From Candidatus Rokuibacteriota bacterium (lineage in GTDB: Bacteria; Methylomirabilota; Methylomirabilia; Rokubacteriales; CSP1-6), in assembly GCA_030647435.1 (NCBI GenBank), contig JAUSJX010000130.1, positions 1 to 48,912 on the forward strand: a stretch of DNA of 48,912 bases, given 5' to 3'. The notes below the pieces were generated by a model. That model was not told where the DNA came from. It saw nothing but the letters and a program-made list of their open reading frames with translations, and searched no databases. The first letter of the stretch is position 1, and every line of letters starts with the position of its first letter. Shown piece after piece: positions 8,872 to 17,357 of the stretch. The translations under genes and the position numbers were made by a program.

Positions 8872-8916
8872 AAGGAGGCCACCCCCAATGGAGGTCACCC
8901 CCATGGAGGTCACCCT
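8872..8916 (+). promoter_or_regulatory. Three tandem Shine-Dalgarno units before the alcohol dehydrogenase
   Basis: A 15-bp unit (ATGGAGGTCACCCCC) is repeated: a variant with AAGGAGG at 8872, then exact or near-exact copies at 8888 and 8903. Each carries GGAGG (8874, 8890, 8905) and the last two carry their own ATG. The third GGAGG lies 7 nt before the true ATG at 8917. The repeat may act as a standby ribosome-loading site or as a slippage-prone expression tuner. Confidence 0.7.
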
Positions 8917-10011
8917 ATGAAAGCCGCCGTCCTGTACGAAGCGAACACGCCGCTCCAGATCGTGGACCTTGAGCAGCAGGGACCGCAGGCGGGCGAGGCG
9001 CGCGTGCGCGTCAAGGCCGCGGGCGTCTGCCACAGCGACTGGCACATCATGAACGGGGATTGGCAGCTGCCGCTGCCCATGGTCCTGGGCCATGAGGCGG
9101 CGGGCATCGTCGAAGAGGTCGGTTCGGGCGTGGTCAACGTCACGCCCGGCGACCACATCATCTTCTCCTTCAGGCCGCAGTGCGGGCACTGCCTCTACTG
9201 CTCGCTCGGCCGCTCCATTCTCTGCGACGGGCACAAGTCGGCGCGCTGGGCCATGCTCGACGGCTCTCACCGCCTCACGCACAAGGGCCAGAACATCAAC
9301 CAGATGGCGCGGATCGGCACGTTCTCCGAATCCGTCGTCTGCCCGTCCGAGATGCTGGTGCCGATCCGCAAGGAGATGCCGTGGCCGCAGGCGGCGCTCT
9401 GCGGCTGCTGCGTGCCGACGGGCGTGGGCGCCGTCACCTCCTGCGCGCGGGTCGAGGCTGGCGCCTCGGTGCTGGTCATCGGCTGCGGCGGCGTGGGGCT
9501 CAACGTCGTCCAGGGCGCGCGGCTGGCCGGCGCCGGGATGATCGTGGCCTGCGACCTCCTCGACAGCAAGCTCGACTACGCGAAGGAGTTCGGCGCGACC
9601 CATACGTTCAACGGCAAGCAGGAGAACATCGTCGAGCGCGTGCGCGAGCTGACCCAGGGACGCGGCGTGGACTACGCCTTCGACGCCATCGGCGGCGAGC
9701 AGACCACGCTCCAGATCCTCGACGCGATCCGCCCTGGCGGCGTGGCCGTCATCGTCGGCATGGCGGCCATGGCCGTGCGCGCCCCGATCACGCCCTATCT
9801 CATGGCGCTCCAGGAGAAGACGCTCAAGGGCACCATGTACGGCTCCGTGCGGCCCCCGATCGACTTCCCGCGCCTCGTCGATCTCTACCTCGACGGCAGG
9901 CTCAAGATCGACCAGCTCGTCAGCCGCACGTACAAGATCGAGGAGATCAACGAGGGCTTCACCGCCATGCGGACCGGCCAGGTCGCGCGCGGCGTGGTGG
10001 TCTTCAACTGA
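8917..10011 (+). CDS. Zinc-dependent medium-chain alcohol dehydrogenase
   Basis: The 364-residue NAD(P)-dependent dehydrogenase interconverts alcohols and aldehydes or ketones in the cytoplasm. The catalytic zinc site is visible at C38 (GVCHSDWH) and H59 (GHEAAG). The structural zinc lobe has cysteines at 89, 92, 95 and 103 (CGHCLYCSLGRSILC). The Rossmann motif is GCGGVGLN near residue 190. ATG 8917 is fixed by homology and by the Shine-Dalgarno 7 nt upstream. The gene lies 49 bp after the molybdenum hydroxylase and 7 bp before a second molybdoenzyme. An alcohol to aldehyde to acid sequence would explain the grouping, but that is inference. Confidence 0.9.
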   Translation: MKAAVLYEANTPLQIVDLEQQGPQAGEARVRVKAAGVCHSDWHIMNGDWQLPLPMVLGHEAAGIVEEVGSGVVNVTPGDHIIFSFRPQCGHCLYCSLGRSILCDGHKSARWAMLDGSHRLTHKGQNINQMARIGTFSESVVCPSEMLVPIRKEMPWPQAALCGCCVPTGVGAVTSCARVEAGASVLVIGCGGVGLNVVQGARLAGAGMIVACDLLDSKLDYAKEFGATHTFNGKQENIVERVRELTQGRGVDYAFDAIGGEQTTLQILDAIRPGGVAVIVGMAAMAVRAPITPYLMALQEKTLKGTMYGSVRPPIDFPRLVDLYLDGRLKIDQLVSRTYKIEEINEGFTAMRTGQVARGVVVFN

Positions 10012-10018
10012 GACGCTG

Positions 10019-12229
10019 ATGAAGGCGAAGACCATCTACGAAGCGGCGCGCGAAGCGGGCGCCCCGGGCGAAGAAGTCGTCACCAGCACCTGCGGGCACA
10101 ACTGCGGTGGGCGCTGCGTGGTCAACGCCCACGTCAAGTACGGGCGGATCGTCCGCATCAGCACCGACCCGAGAAAGTGGACCTTCGAGATGCCCCCGCT
10201 CACCGCCTGCGCGCGCGGCTTCGGCGCCGCGGACCGCGTCAATCACCCCGACCGGCTGCGCTACCCCATGCGCCGGGTGGGCCCGCGAGGCGCGGGCGCC
10301 TACGAGCGCATCTCGTGGGACGACGCCCTCGACGAGGTCGCGGCTCAGATGCTGCGGATCCGCGACACGTACGGGCCCGCGGCCATCCTCGACTGCTCGC
10401 GCTCGGGCAACACGGCCGTCCTTCACAACCGCGCCGCCATCCAACGACTCCTGCACCTCTTCGGCGGCTGCACCGAGCTGTGGTCGAACCTGTCGAACGA
10501 GGCCGAGATCTTCGCCCTGCGCCACACGTACGGCCCGAAGGCGGACTGCAAGTTCTCTGGGCGCGAGCCCACCGACTACGTCAACTCGCGCCTCATGATC
10601 CTCTGGGGCTGGAGCCCCGCCGACGGCACGTTCGGCACGAACAATCCGCAGTACCTCCGCTGGGCCCACGAGCGCGGCGTCCGCATCGTCTCGGTGGACC
10701 CCCGCGCGACGCGGACGAGCGTGCAGATGTCCGACGAGCACATCGCGATCCGGCCGGGAACGGATGCGGCCATGCTGATCGCGATGGCGCAGGTCGTCGT
10801 CAGCGACGGCCTGCACGACCAGGCCTTCCTCGACCGGCTCGTGCTCGGGTTCGACGAGGCCCACCTGCCCGAGGGCGCCCCGCCGGGCTCGTCGTACCGC
10901 TCGTACCTCCTCGGCCTCTCGGACGGCGTGGTCAAGACGCCCGAATGGGCGGAGCCCCTGACCGGCGTCCCGGCCGCGACCATCCGGCGGCTGGCGCGCG
11001 ACTTCGCCACGCGGAGGCCCGCCGCGCTCCACTGCGGCTACGCGCCCGGGCGCACGGGCTACGGCGAGCAGTTCCACCGGACGGCCTACGCGCTCTGCGC
11101 CATCACGGGCAATATCGGCATCCCGGGCGGCAACTCCGGATGCAGCGGGGGCGCGCGCAACCACGGCATCAAGCGGTTGGGCGCCCCACCGAACCCCGCC
11201 AACTCGCGCGTCGCCTCGACCCTCCTGGCCGACGTGCTCGCGCGCGGGCGGGTCGGCGGCTACCCGGCCGACATCAAGATGGTCTACTCGGCCTGCGGCG
11301 ACCTGGCCAACCAGGCGCCGAACGTCAACAAGATCACCGCGGGGCTGGAGGGGCTCGAGTTCATGGTCGTCCACGATCATTTCCTGACGCCGACGGCGCG
11401 GTACGCGGACATCGTCCTGCCGGCGACCACGTTCTGGGAGCGGAGCGACATCCACACGCCCTGGAGCGGGGCGGGACACTACGCCATCTTCATGCGCCAG
11501 GCGATCAAGCCGATGTACGAGTGCCGGAACGACGTCGACATCTGCGCCGACCTGGCCAAGCGGCTCGGGCTCGAAGGCTACAAGCGCGTCGACGACGTCG
11601 AGTGGCTGCGGGAAATCTGCGCGGGCACGGACGTCGACGACTTCGACGCCTTCCGCGAGCGCGGGCTGGCGCGGCTGCCCGCGCCGGAGGATCCGGTGGC
11701 CTTCGCCGACGAGGTGCGCGACCCGGCGGGCCATCCGTTCTCGACGCCGAGCGGGAAGATCGAGATCTACTCGACCTCGATCGCGGCCAATCCCGACCCG
11801 ATCGGCCTCGGCCGCATCCCCCCGATCCCGACGTGGATCCCGCCTCACGAGGCCGACCCGCGCCATCCGCTCGAGCTGATCTCGCCCAAGTCACGCGCCC
11901 GGACGCACTCGATTCACGACAACCAGGCGGCGCTGGCCCGGGTGGACCGGCAGGACGTGTGGATCCACCCCGAGGACGCGGCCGCGCGCGGCATCGCCGA
12001 CGCCCAGATGGTGCGCGTGTTCAACGAGCGCGGCGCGACGATCGTGCCGGCGCGCGTGACGGATCGCATCGCCCGCGGGGTGGTCTCCATCAAGGAGGGC
12101 GCCTGGTTCACTCCCGGCCCGTCCGGAGCCGACACGCGCGGGTGCGCCAACGTCCTGACGGAGGACCGCGCCTCACCCTGCGGCGCCCCGACGTACAACA
12201 CGTGCCGCGTCGAGATCGCCCCGGCCTGA
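10019..12229 (+). CDS. DMSO-reductase-family molybdopterin oxidoreductase
   Basis: A 736-residue bis-MGD enzyme of the DmsA/BisC type. The N-terminal [4Fe-4S] ligands are C25, C29, C33 and C64 (CGHNCGGRC, then CARG). By comparison with DmsA, the metal ligand aligns with S159 in WSNLSNEAE, which suggests a serine-ligated molybdenum. Further motifs are LWGWSPADG, VSVDPRATRT, GGNSGCSGGARNHGIKR and the C-terminal molydopterin-binding domain near 600-730. No Tat signal is present and no electron-transfer or membrane subunit follows, so it is probably cytoplasmic and uses an unlinked redox partner. It is co-transcribed with the alcohol dehydrogenase (7-bp gap). The substrate is not predictable. Confidence 0.88.
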   Translation: MKAKTIYEAAREAGAPGEEVVTSTCGHNCGGRCVVNAHVKYGRIVRISTDPRKWTFEMPPLTACARGFGAADRVNHPDRLRYPMRRVGPRGAGAYERISWDDALDEVAAQMLRIRDTYGPAAILDCSRSGNTAVLHNRAAIQRLLHLFGGCTELWSNLSNEAEIFALRHTYGPKADCKFSGREPTDYVNSRLMILWGWSPADGTFGTNNPQYLRWAHERGVRIVSVDPRATRTSVQMSDEHIAIRPGTDAAMLIAMAQVVVSDGLHDQAFLDRLVLGFDEAHLPEGAPPGSSYRSYLLGLSDGVVKTPEWAEPLTGVPAATIRRLARDFATRRPAALHCGYAPGRTGYGEQFHRTAYALCAITGNIGIPGGNSGCSGGARNHGIKRLGAPPNPANSRVASTLLADVLARGRVGGYPADIKMVYSACGDLANQAPNVNKITAGLEGLEFMVVHDHFLTPTARYADIVLPATTFWERSDIHTPWSGAGHYAIFMRQAIKPMYECRNDVDICADLAKRLGLEGYKRVDDVEWLREICAGTDVDDFDAFRERGLARLPAPEDPVAFADEVRDPAGHPFSTPSGKIEIYSTSIAANPDPIGLGRIPPIPTWIPPHEADPRHPLELISPKSRARTHSIHDNQAALARVDRQDVWIHPEDAAARGIADAQMVRVFNERGATIVPARVTDRIARGVVSIKEGAWFTPGPSGADTRGCANVLTEDRASPCGAPTYNTCRVEIAPA

Positions 12230-12275
12230 CCCAGCGGCCCCGCGCCCAGCCCAGATTATGCGTGAACTCATGCGC

Positions 12276-12365
12276 CACCCTCACCCCGACCCTCTCCCTC
12301 TCCGAGGGAGAGGGAGCCGTTTCGATCCCCTCGCCCCCAGAGGGGGAGAGGGTAGGGTGAGGGGG
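12276..12365. repeat. CCCTCACCC-type inverted repeat
   Basis: Arms CACCCTCACCCCGACCCTCTCCC (12276-12298) and its near reverse complement (12344-12365) bound two smaller hairpins. One is a perfect 10-bp stem, CCTCTCCCTC / GAGGGAGAGG, with a 3-nt loop (12291-12313). This resembles a short intergenic palindrome that I recall from many GC-rich bacterial genomes. It lies just after the molybdoenzyme and probably ends its transcript. Confidence 0.75.
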
Positions 12366-12412
12366 CGTCTAGAACGCGGAAGACGCGTTCGTGAGTCGAG
12401 CAGGCTAGTAGG

Positions 12413-12913
12413 ATGAGCGACGACGCCGAGATCGAAGCGAAAGTCGCGGCCGCCCTCGAGGGGCTGGGAGCCGCGCATGAAGTCATCCGGATTGACCCGG
12501 GCTTCGCCGACACGGCGGTCTTCTGCGAGAAGTACGGCGTGCCGCTCGACCATTCGGGCAACACCATCGTCGTTGCCTCGAAGAAGGAGCCGAGGAAGTT
12601 CTGCGCCTGCCTCGTGCTGGCGACCTCGCGGCTCGACGTCAATCACACCGTGCGCCGTTTGATGGACGTCTCGCGCGTCTCCTTCGCCACGGCGGACGAG
12701 ACGCAGGAGCTCACCGGCATGATGATCGGCGGCGTGACGCTGCTGGCCCTGCCGCCCGACCTGCCGATCTACGTCGAGGAGCGCATCATGGCGCTCGACT
12801 ACGTCATCCTGGGAGGCGGCAGCAGGTCCTCCAAGCTCAAGCTCGCCCCCGACACCCTGCGCCGCCTGCCGAACTTGAGCGTCGTCCCCGGCTTGGCGCT
12901 GGTCGCATCGTGA
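12413..12913 (+). CDS. YbaK/ProX-type aminoacyl-tRNA deacylase
   Basis: The 166-residue protein of the YbaK/EbsC/ProX family hydrolyses mischarged aminoacyl-tRNAs (Cys-tRNAPro or Ala-tRNAPro in characterised members). Supporting features are the VPLDHSGNTIVVASKK segment with the conserved lysine region, FATADETQELTGMMIGGVTLLALP (the GxxxGGVxP-like loop), and the DYVILGGGSRSSKLKL strand. Length is typical. A perfect 7-bp hairpin (GAACGCG / CGCGTTC, 12372-12390) lies upstream. The last four bases (GTGA) overlap the GTG start of the next gene, so the two are translationally coupled. The link between tRNA editing and an F420 oxidoreductase is probably operonic convenience. Confidence 0.85.
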   Translation: MSDDAEIEAKVAAALEGLGAAHEVIRIDPGFADTAVFCEKYGVPLDHSGNTIVVASKKEPRKFCACLVLATSRLDVNHTVRRLMDVSRVSFATADETQELTGMMIGGVTLLALPPDLPIYVEERIMALDYVILGGGSRSSKLKLAPDTLRRLPNLSVVPGLALVAS

Positions 12914-13830
12914 AGGTCGGCGTCAACCTGATCAACTTCGGCCCGGGCGCCACTCCCGAGGCGCTCCTCTCCTGGGCCCACCTCGTCGAGGACCTGGGCT
13001 ATCACCTGCTCATGACCTCCGACCACGTGACGATCACGCCCGATGTCGCGGGACGCTATCCCGCGCCCTTCTACGAGCCCCTGACGCTCCTCGGCTGGCT
13101 CGCGGGCGTCACGCGCCGCCTCGAGCTCGGCACCACCGTCATCATCGTGCCGTACCGTCACCCGCTCGAGACGGCGCGCGCGACGGCGGTGGTGGACCAG
13201 CTCTGCGGCGGGCGCTTCATCTTCGGCGTCGGCGTCGGCTGGGCCAGGCAGGAATTCGAGGCGCTGGGGCTGCCGTTCGAGAAGCGGGGCGCCATGACCA
13301 ACGATTACCTGAACGCGATCAAGGCGTGCTGGACCCATGACGTCGCCTCCTACGAGGGGCGCTTCGTCCGCTTCGCCGGCGTGCACACCGCGCCGCGGCC
13401 GATGCGGGCCCCGCATCCGCCGATCTGGGTCGGCGGCGCGAGCGAGGCCGCGCTCCGCCGCGCGGTACTCCACGGCGATGCGTGGCATCCGATCAGGATC
13501 CGCATGGACTGGCTGCGCGATACCGGCCTGCCCAAGCTCAAGGAGATCGCGGAGAAGGAAGGCCGGCCCGTGCCGGCGCTCTGCCCGCGAATCAAGTTTC
13601 AGCTCTCCGACGGTCCGCTGCCCGAAGACCAGCGCAGCGCCGGCCAAGGCAGCCTCGAGCAGGTGCGCGGAGACCTCCGCGCGCTCGAGGCGATGGGCGC
13701 TCCGTATGTCCTGCTCGACACCTACTATGACGATCCCGAGGCAACCCGGAGCCACGAGCCGGCCTGGCGCCTGCTCAGGACGGCGGCTGAGCGCCTGGTC
13801 GACCTCGGGCGTGGGACCATACGCTCATGA
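12910..13830 (+). CDS. LLM-class F420-dependent oxidoreductase
   Basis: A 306-residue TIM-barrel flavin/F420 enzyme of the luciferase-like superfamily, closest in pattern to the 'probable F420-dependent oxidoreductase, Rv2161c' subgroup. Characteristic stretches are MTSDHVTITPD, GVTRRLELGTTVIIVPYRHP, CGGRFIFGVGVGWARQEFEALG and PHPPIWVGGASEAALRRAV. The start is GTG 12910, overlapping the YbaK stop by 4 nt. Its own stop overlaps the TAXI gene ATG (ATGA). The substrate is unknown, and FMN could replace F420. Confidence 0.85.
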   Translation: MKVGVNLINFGPGATPEALLSWAHLVEDLGYHLLMTSDHVTITPDVAGRYPAPFYEPLTLLGWLAGVTRRLELGTTVIIVPYRHPLETARATAVVDQLCGGRFIFGVGVGWARQEFEALGLPFEKRGAMTNDYLNAIKACWTHDVASYEGRFVRFAGVHTAPRPMRAPHPPIWVGGASEAALRRAVLHGDAWHPIRIRMDWLRDTGLPKLKEIAEKEGRPVPALCPRIKFQLSDGPLPEDQRSAGQGSLEQVRGDLRALEAMGAPYVLLDTYYDDPEATRSHEPAWRLLRTAAERLVDLGRGTIRS

Positions 13831-14786
13831 CTTGGCCGCTCATGAGATGGCTCGGCGCTGCCGCGATGCTCCTGCTCGCGGCCGGCCTCGCGCGAGCCGA
13901 GGAGCGCACCATGGTCACGCTCGGAACAGCGACGCCCGGCGGCGGCTTCCCGGTCTACGGCCAGGCCGTGGCCGAGACCATCAACGGGGTCGAGCCGTCC
14001 TTGGAAGTGAAGACGCGCAATACAAAGGGCTCTACGGAGAACGTCCCGCTCCTCGAAGCGGGGCAGCTCGACCTGGCGCTGGTCCAGGGCGAAGTCGCCC
14101 ACGAGGCGCTCTCCGGCATCGGCCGCCCGCCGGCGCGCCTGCTGATCCTGGCAGCCATGTACACGACGCCCGGCATGTTCGTCGTGCGCGGCAATCAGCC
14201 GTACCGCGCGATCGCCGATCTCAAGGGCAAGGCCGTCGCTTGGGGCGCCCGCGGCTCGGGGCTCGTCGTCCTCGCGCGCTACGTGCTCGACGGCATCGGC
14301 CTCGACATGGAGCGCGATTTCCAGTCCATCTATCTCGACCAGGCCGGCGACGGCCCCGCCATGGTTCTGGACGGCCGCGCGGCCGCGCTCTGGGGCGGCG
14401 GCTCGGGGTGGCCCGGCTTCACGGCCGTCGCGCGCGGCGCGCAGGGCGCGCGCTTCATCGCGCCGAGCGCCGAGGAGCGGGCGCGGATCCAGGCCAAGCA
14501 CGCGTTCCTGAAGACCCTGACCATCCCGGCCGGGGCGTATCCGGGACAGGGCGAGCCCGTCGTGTCCGTCGGCTCGTGGAGCTTCATCCTCGCCCGGCCC
14601 GACGTGCCCGAGGAGACGGCGTACCGCCTCGCGCGCGCCCTGCACCGCGGCGAGCCGGTCCTCGGCGCCAGGCTGCCCCAGGCGCGCGAGACCACCGCGG
14701 CCAATACCGTCGCCGCGGCGCCGCGCCCCGATCTCGTTCACCCAGGCGCGCGGCGCTACTTCCGCGAAATCGGCATCTCACCGTAG
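13827..14786 (+). CDS. TAXI-family TRAP transporter solute-binding protein
   Basis: A 319-residue periplasmic binding protein. The signal peptide (MTWPLMRWLGAAAMLLLAAG) ends near LARA-EE. The mature part shows TAXI features: LGTATPGGGFPVYGQAVAETIN, TKGSTENVPLLEAGQLDLALVQGEVA and DLKGKAVAWGARGSGL. Such proteins feed organic acids to a fused 4TM-12TM permease, but no TRAP membrane gene is in the window, so it is an orphan receptor or uses a distant permease. It starts within an ATGA overlap. A palindromic element separates it from the next gene. Confidence 0.85.
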   Translation: MTWPLMRWLGAAAMLLLAAGLARAEERTMVTLGTATPGGGFPVYGQAVAETINGVEPSLEVKTRNTKGSTENVPLLEAGQLDLALVQGEVAHEALSGIGRPPARLLILAAMYTTPGMFVVRGNQPYRAIADLKGKAVAWGARGSGLVVLARYVLDGIGLDMERDFQSIYLDQAGDGPAMVLDGRAAALWGGGSGWPGFTAVARGAQGARFIAPSAEERARIQAKHAFLKTLTIPAGAYPGQGEPVVSVGSWSFILARPDVPEETAYRLARALHRGEPVLGARLPQARETTAANTVAAAPRPDLVHPGARRYFREIGISP

Positions 14787-14807
14787 TCGTATGACCCCAT
14801 ACCCCAA

Positions 14808-14932
14808 GGCTGCTCAAAAAGGTCCAGATGCGAGGCGGTGCCCGAGGGCCGCACGCGAGGCGTACTCTCTGTACGTTGAGCGTGCGGCCGAGGGCACCAA
14901 CGAAGCAGATGGGCCTTTTTCAGCCGCCTGCT
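14808..14932. repeat. Palindromic interspersed element, copy B (inverted)
   Basis: The reverse complement matches copy A closely, including CATCTGCTTCGTTGG, GCCCTCGGCCGCACGCTCAA, the central CGTACAGAGAGTACG hairpin and GCCTCGCATCTGGACC. Its outer ends carry A/T runs (TTTTT on one strand, AAAAA on the other) next to the stems, which would let it work as an intrinsic terminator in both directions. It lies between two co-directional genes, 22 bp after the TAXI stop. Confidence 0.85.
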
Positions 14933-14946
14933 AAGAGGAGTCCAGC

Positions 14947-15564
14947 ATGATCTACGAGATCCGCACTTACGGCCTCCAGACCGGCAGCCTTGCCGAGGTC
15001 GAGAAGCGCTACGGAGAGGTGTACGAACATCGGAAGAAGTACTCCGAGCTCTTCGGCTTCTTCCACACCGAGATCGGGCCGCTCAACGAGATCATCCACA
15101 TCTGGCAGTACGAGAGCATGGAAGAGCGGAGCCGGATCCGCGCCGCGGCCGCGAAGGACGCCAACTGGCCGCCCAAGATCCAGGAGTTCATCACGCGCAT
15201 GAGCTCCGAGATCGTCGTACCCTTCCCCTTCGCCCCCACGGCAAAGCCGGGCAAGCACGGCCCCTTCTACGAGTTCCGGTACTACGAGATGAAGGCGGGG
15301 ACGCTGCCCGACCTGATGAAGCGCTGGGAGCCCAAGCTTCCGGGCCGCCTCGGGCTCTCGCCGCTGGCGCTGGCGGGCAACGTCGAGTTCGGCACGGCGA
15401 ACAGGTTCGTGCACATCTGGCCCTACCCGAGCCTGGACGCGCGGATGGCGACACGCAACAAGGCGCGGGCCGAGGGACTGTGGCCGCCGCCCGGCGGGGC
15501 CGGCACGCTGATCACGCAGGCTACGAAGATCTGTATGCCCTCGGCCTTCTCGCCGCTGCAGTAG
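14947..15564 (+). CDS. NIPSNAP-family protein, two tandem domains
   Basis: The 205-residue protein is made of two ferredoxin-like NIPSNAP domains. The first starts MIYEIRTYGLQTGSLAEVEKR and the second FYEFRYYEMKAGTLPDLMKRW. Each ends with a HIW motif (IIHIWQYES, FVHIWPYPS). The family is widespread, with no firm biochemical role in bacteria; related folds are small monooxygenases or dimeric stress proteins. GGAG at 14936-14939 precedes the ATG. Threonine aldolase starts 10 bp downstream. Confidence 0.88.
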   Translation: MIYEIRTYGLQTGSLAEVEKRYGEVYEHRKKYSELFGFFHTEIGPLNEIIHIWQYESMEERSRIRAAAAKDANWPPKIQEFITRMSSEIVVPFPFAPTAKPGKHGPFYEFRYYEMKAGTLPDLMKRWEPKLPGRLGLSPLALAGNVEFGTANRFVHIWPYPSLDARMATRNKARAEGLWPPPGGAGTLITQATKICMPSAFSPLQ

Positions 15565-15574
15565 GGCCGGCCCG

Positions 15575-16618
15575 ATGGCGATCGAGGTCGATCTCTACAG
15601 CGATACGGTCACCAGGCCCACGCCGGAGATGCGCCGCTTCATGTGCGAAGCGGACGTGGGCGACGAGCAGAAGCACGAGGACCCGACGGTCAACCTCCTC
15701 CAGGAGATGGTCGCGGAGCTCCTCGGCAAGGAAGCGGCGCTGTTCCTGCCGTCGGGCACCATGTGCAACGAGATCGCGCTCCGCGTCCACTGCCGCCACG
15801 GCGAGGAGATGCTGGCGCACAAGACGGCGCACCCCATCCATTTCGAAGCCGGCGGTCCCGCGGCGCTGGCCGGCGTCAACGTGCAAGCCCTCGACGGCCC
15901 GCGCGGGCAGTACGACGCGGCGACGCTCGACGCCGCCATCCGTCCCGACAATCGCCACATGCCGCGGAGCCGCCTCGCCTGGGTCGAGCAGACGTCCAAC
16001 CTGGGCGGCGGCTCCATCTGGCCGCTGGACAAGGTCCGCGCCGTCACCGACGTGGCTCGCCGCCGCGGGCTCTCGACCCACATGGACGGCGCGCGGCTCA
16101 TGAACGCCGTCGTCGCCTCCGGCGTGTCCGCCCAGCAGTGGGCGGCGCCCTTCGATTCGGCGTGGATCGACTTCACCAAGGGGTTGGGAGCCCCGGTGGG
16201 CGCGGCGATCGCGGGCTCGCGCGATTTCATCGCCGAGGCGTGGCGCCTCAAGCAGCAGATGGGCGGCGCCATGCGCCAAGCAGGCATCATCGCCGCGGCC
16301 GGCGTCTACGCGCTCAGGCATCACGTCAAGCGACTGGCCGAGGACCACGCCAACGCCAAGCGGCTCGCCGAAGGGCTCGCCACGCTGCCAGGTATCAAGC
16401 TCGATCCCGCGACGGTCGAGACCAACCTCGTCTTCTTCGATCTCACGGGCGCGCTCGATGCATCGGCGGCGGTGGAGCGGCTGCTCGCCCGCAACGTCCG
16501 CATGGGCGCCCTCGGCCCGAGGACCATCCGCGCCGTCACCCACCTCGATGTGAGCGCCCAGGCCATCGAGCGCGCCCTGGACGCGGCCAAGGCGGTCTTT
16601 ACCAAGGCGGTCTTTTAA
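15575..16618 (+). CDS. Low-specificity threonine aldolase (PLP)
   Basis: The 347-residue fold-type I PLP enzyme splits threonine or other beta-hydroxy amino acids into glycine and an aldehyde. DLYSDTVTRPTPEMRRFM at the N-terminus, ALFLPSGTMCNEIA, HMDGARLMNAVVASG and the PLP lysine K202 in DFTKGLGAPVGAA are all family hallmarks. It sits between NIPSNAP and VOC genes with gaps of 10 and 3 bp, inside one operon. TauD and VOC dioxygenases downstream suggest catabolism of a hydroxylated amino-acid-like compound, which is inference. Confidence 0.92.
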   Translation: MAIEVDLYSDTVTRPTPEMRRFMCEADVGDEQKHEDPTVNLLQEMVAELLGKEAALFLPSGTMCNEIALRVHCRHGEEMLAHKTAHPIHFEAGGPAALAGVNVQALDGPRGQYDAATLDAAIRPDNRHMPRSRLAWVEQTSNLGGGSIWPLDKVRAVTDVARRRGLSTHMDGARLMNAVVASGVSAQQWAAPFDSAWIDFTKGLGAPVGAAIAGSRDFIAEAWRLKQQMGGAMRQAGIIAAAGVYALRHHVKRLAEDHANAKRLAEGLATLPGIKLDPATVETNLVFFDLTGALDASAAVERLLARNVRMGALGPRTIRAVTHLDVSAQAIERALDAAKAVFTKAVF

Positions 16619-16621
16619 AGG

Positions 16622-17356
16622 ATGAGCCGGGTGGACCGCATCCTCTTCGACCACGTCGCCATTGGCATGCCGACGATGGCCGACGCGGCGCCCTTCCTCG
16701 CGGGGAATCTTGGCGGCATCCCCGACTCCGGCCACACGTCGGGGTCCTTCACCTGGGGCACCTACCGCTTCGACGGCGGCGGCTCTATCGAGATCATCGA
16801 GCCGCTCGGCACGTCGGGCTTCCTCCACCGATTTCTCGCCGAGCGCGGCCCCGGCGTCCACCACGTCACCTTCAAGGTGCCGAGCCTCGACGACGTCTCC
16901 ACGCGGGCCGAGGCGGCGGGATACGACATCGTCGGCCGTGACGATTCCGACCCGACGTGGAGGGAAGCGTTCCTTCATCCCAAGCAGGCGCTCGGCATCG
17001 TCGTCCAGTTCGCCCAGCCCGGGCCGTCTCACGGCACGCCGCATCCCTCCACGCCTCCACCGGGAGTGCCCTCGCCCCCGCCGCCCGTGACGCTGCTGGG
17101 GCTCCGCATGCGGGCTCAGTCGCGCGAGCGCGCCGTGACCCAGTGGGGCACGGTGCTTCAGGGGAAGACGGCCGACGGGCCGCGCGGCAGCCTCGTCTTC
17201 AGATGGCCGGGCTCGTTCATGAGGCTTGCCGTGGAAATCGACCCAGTCCAGAATGAGGGTCCGATCGCGATCGAGCTGGCGAGCCTGCGCACGTTGGCGC
17301 TGCCGGAGGGCCCGCATCCGGCTCTGGGAGCCGTCTTCACGGAAGAGGAGGCCTGA
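16622..17356 (+). CDS. VOC-superfamily (glyoxalase/dioxygenase-fold) protein
   Basis: A 244-residue protein with paired beta-alpha-beta-beta-beta modules. The first opens with RILFDHVAIGMPTMADA. It contains GPGVHHVTFKVPSLDDV, with the metal-binding histidine pair, and ends in EAFLHPKQALGIVVQF. A proline-rich linker (about 140-155) leads to a weaker second module. The pattern resembles methylmalonyl-CoA epimerase and 4-hydroxyphenylpyruvate dioxygenase half-domains. The reaction is unknown. AGG immediately before ATG 16622 serves as a close Shine-Dalgarno. Confidence 0.78.
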   Translation: MSRVDRILFDHVAIGMPTMADAAPFLAGNLGGIPDSGHTSGSFTWGTYRFDGGGSIEIIEPLGTSGFLHRFLAERGPGVHHVTFKVPSLDDVSTRAEAAGYDIVGRDDSDPTWREAFLHPKQALGIVVQFAQPGPSHGTPHPSTPPPGVPSPPPPVTLLGLRMRAQSRERAVTQWGTVLQGKTADGPRGSLVFRWPGSFMRLAVEIDPVQNEGPIAIELASLRTLALPEGPHPALGAVFTEEEA

Positions 17357-17357
17357 G

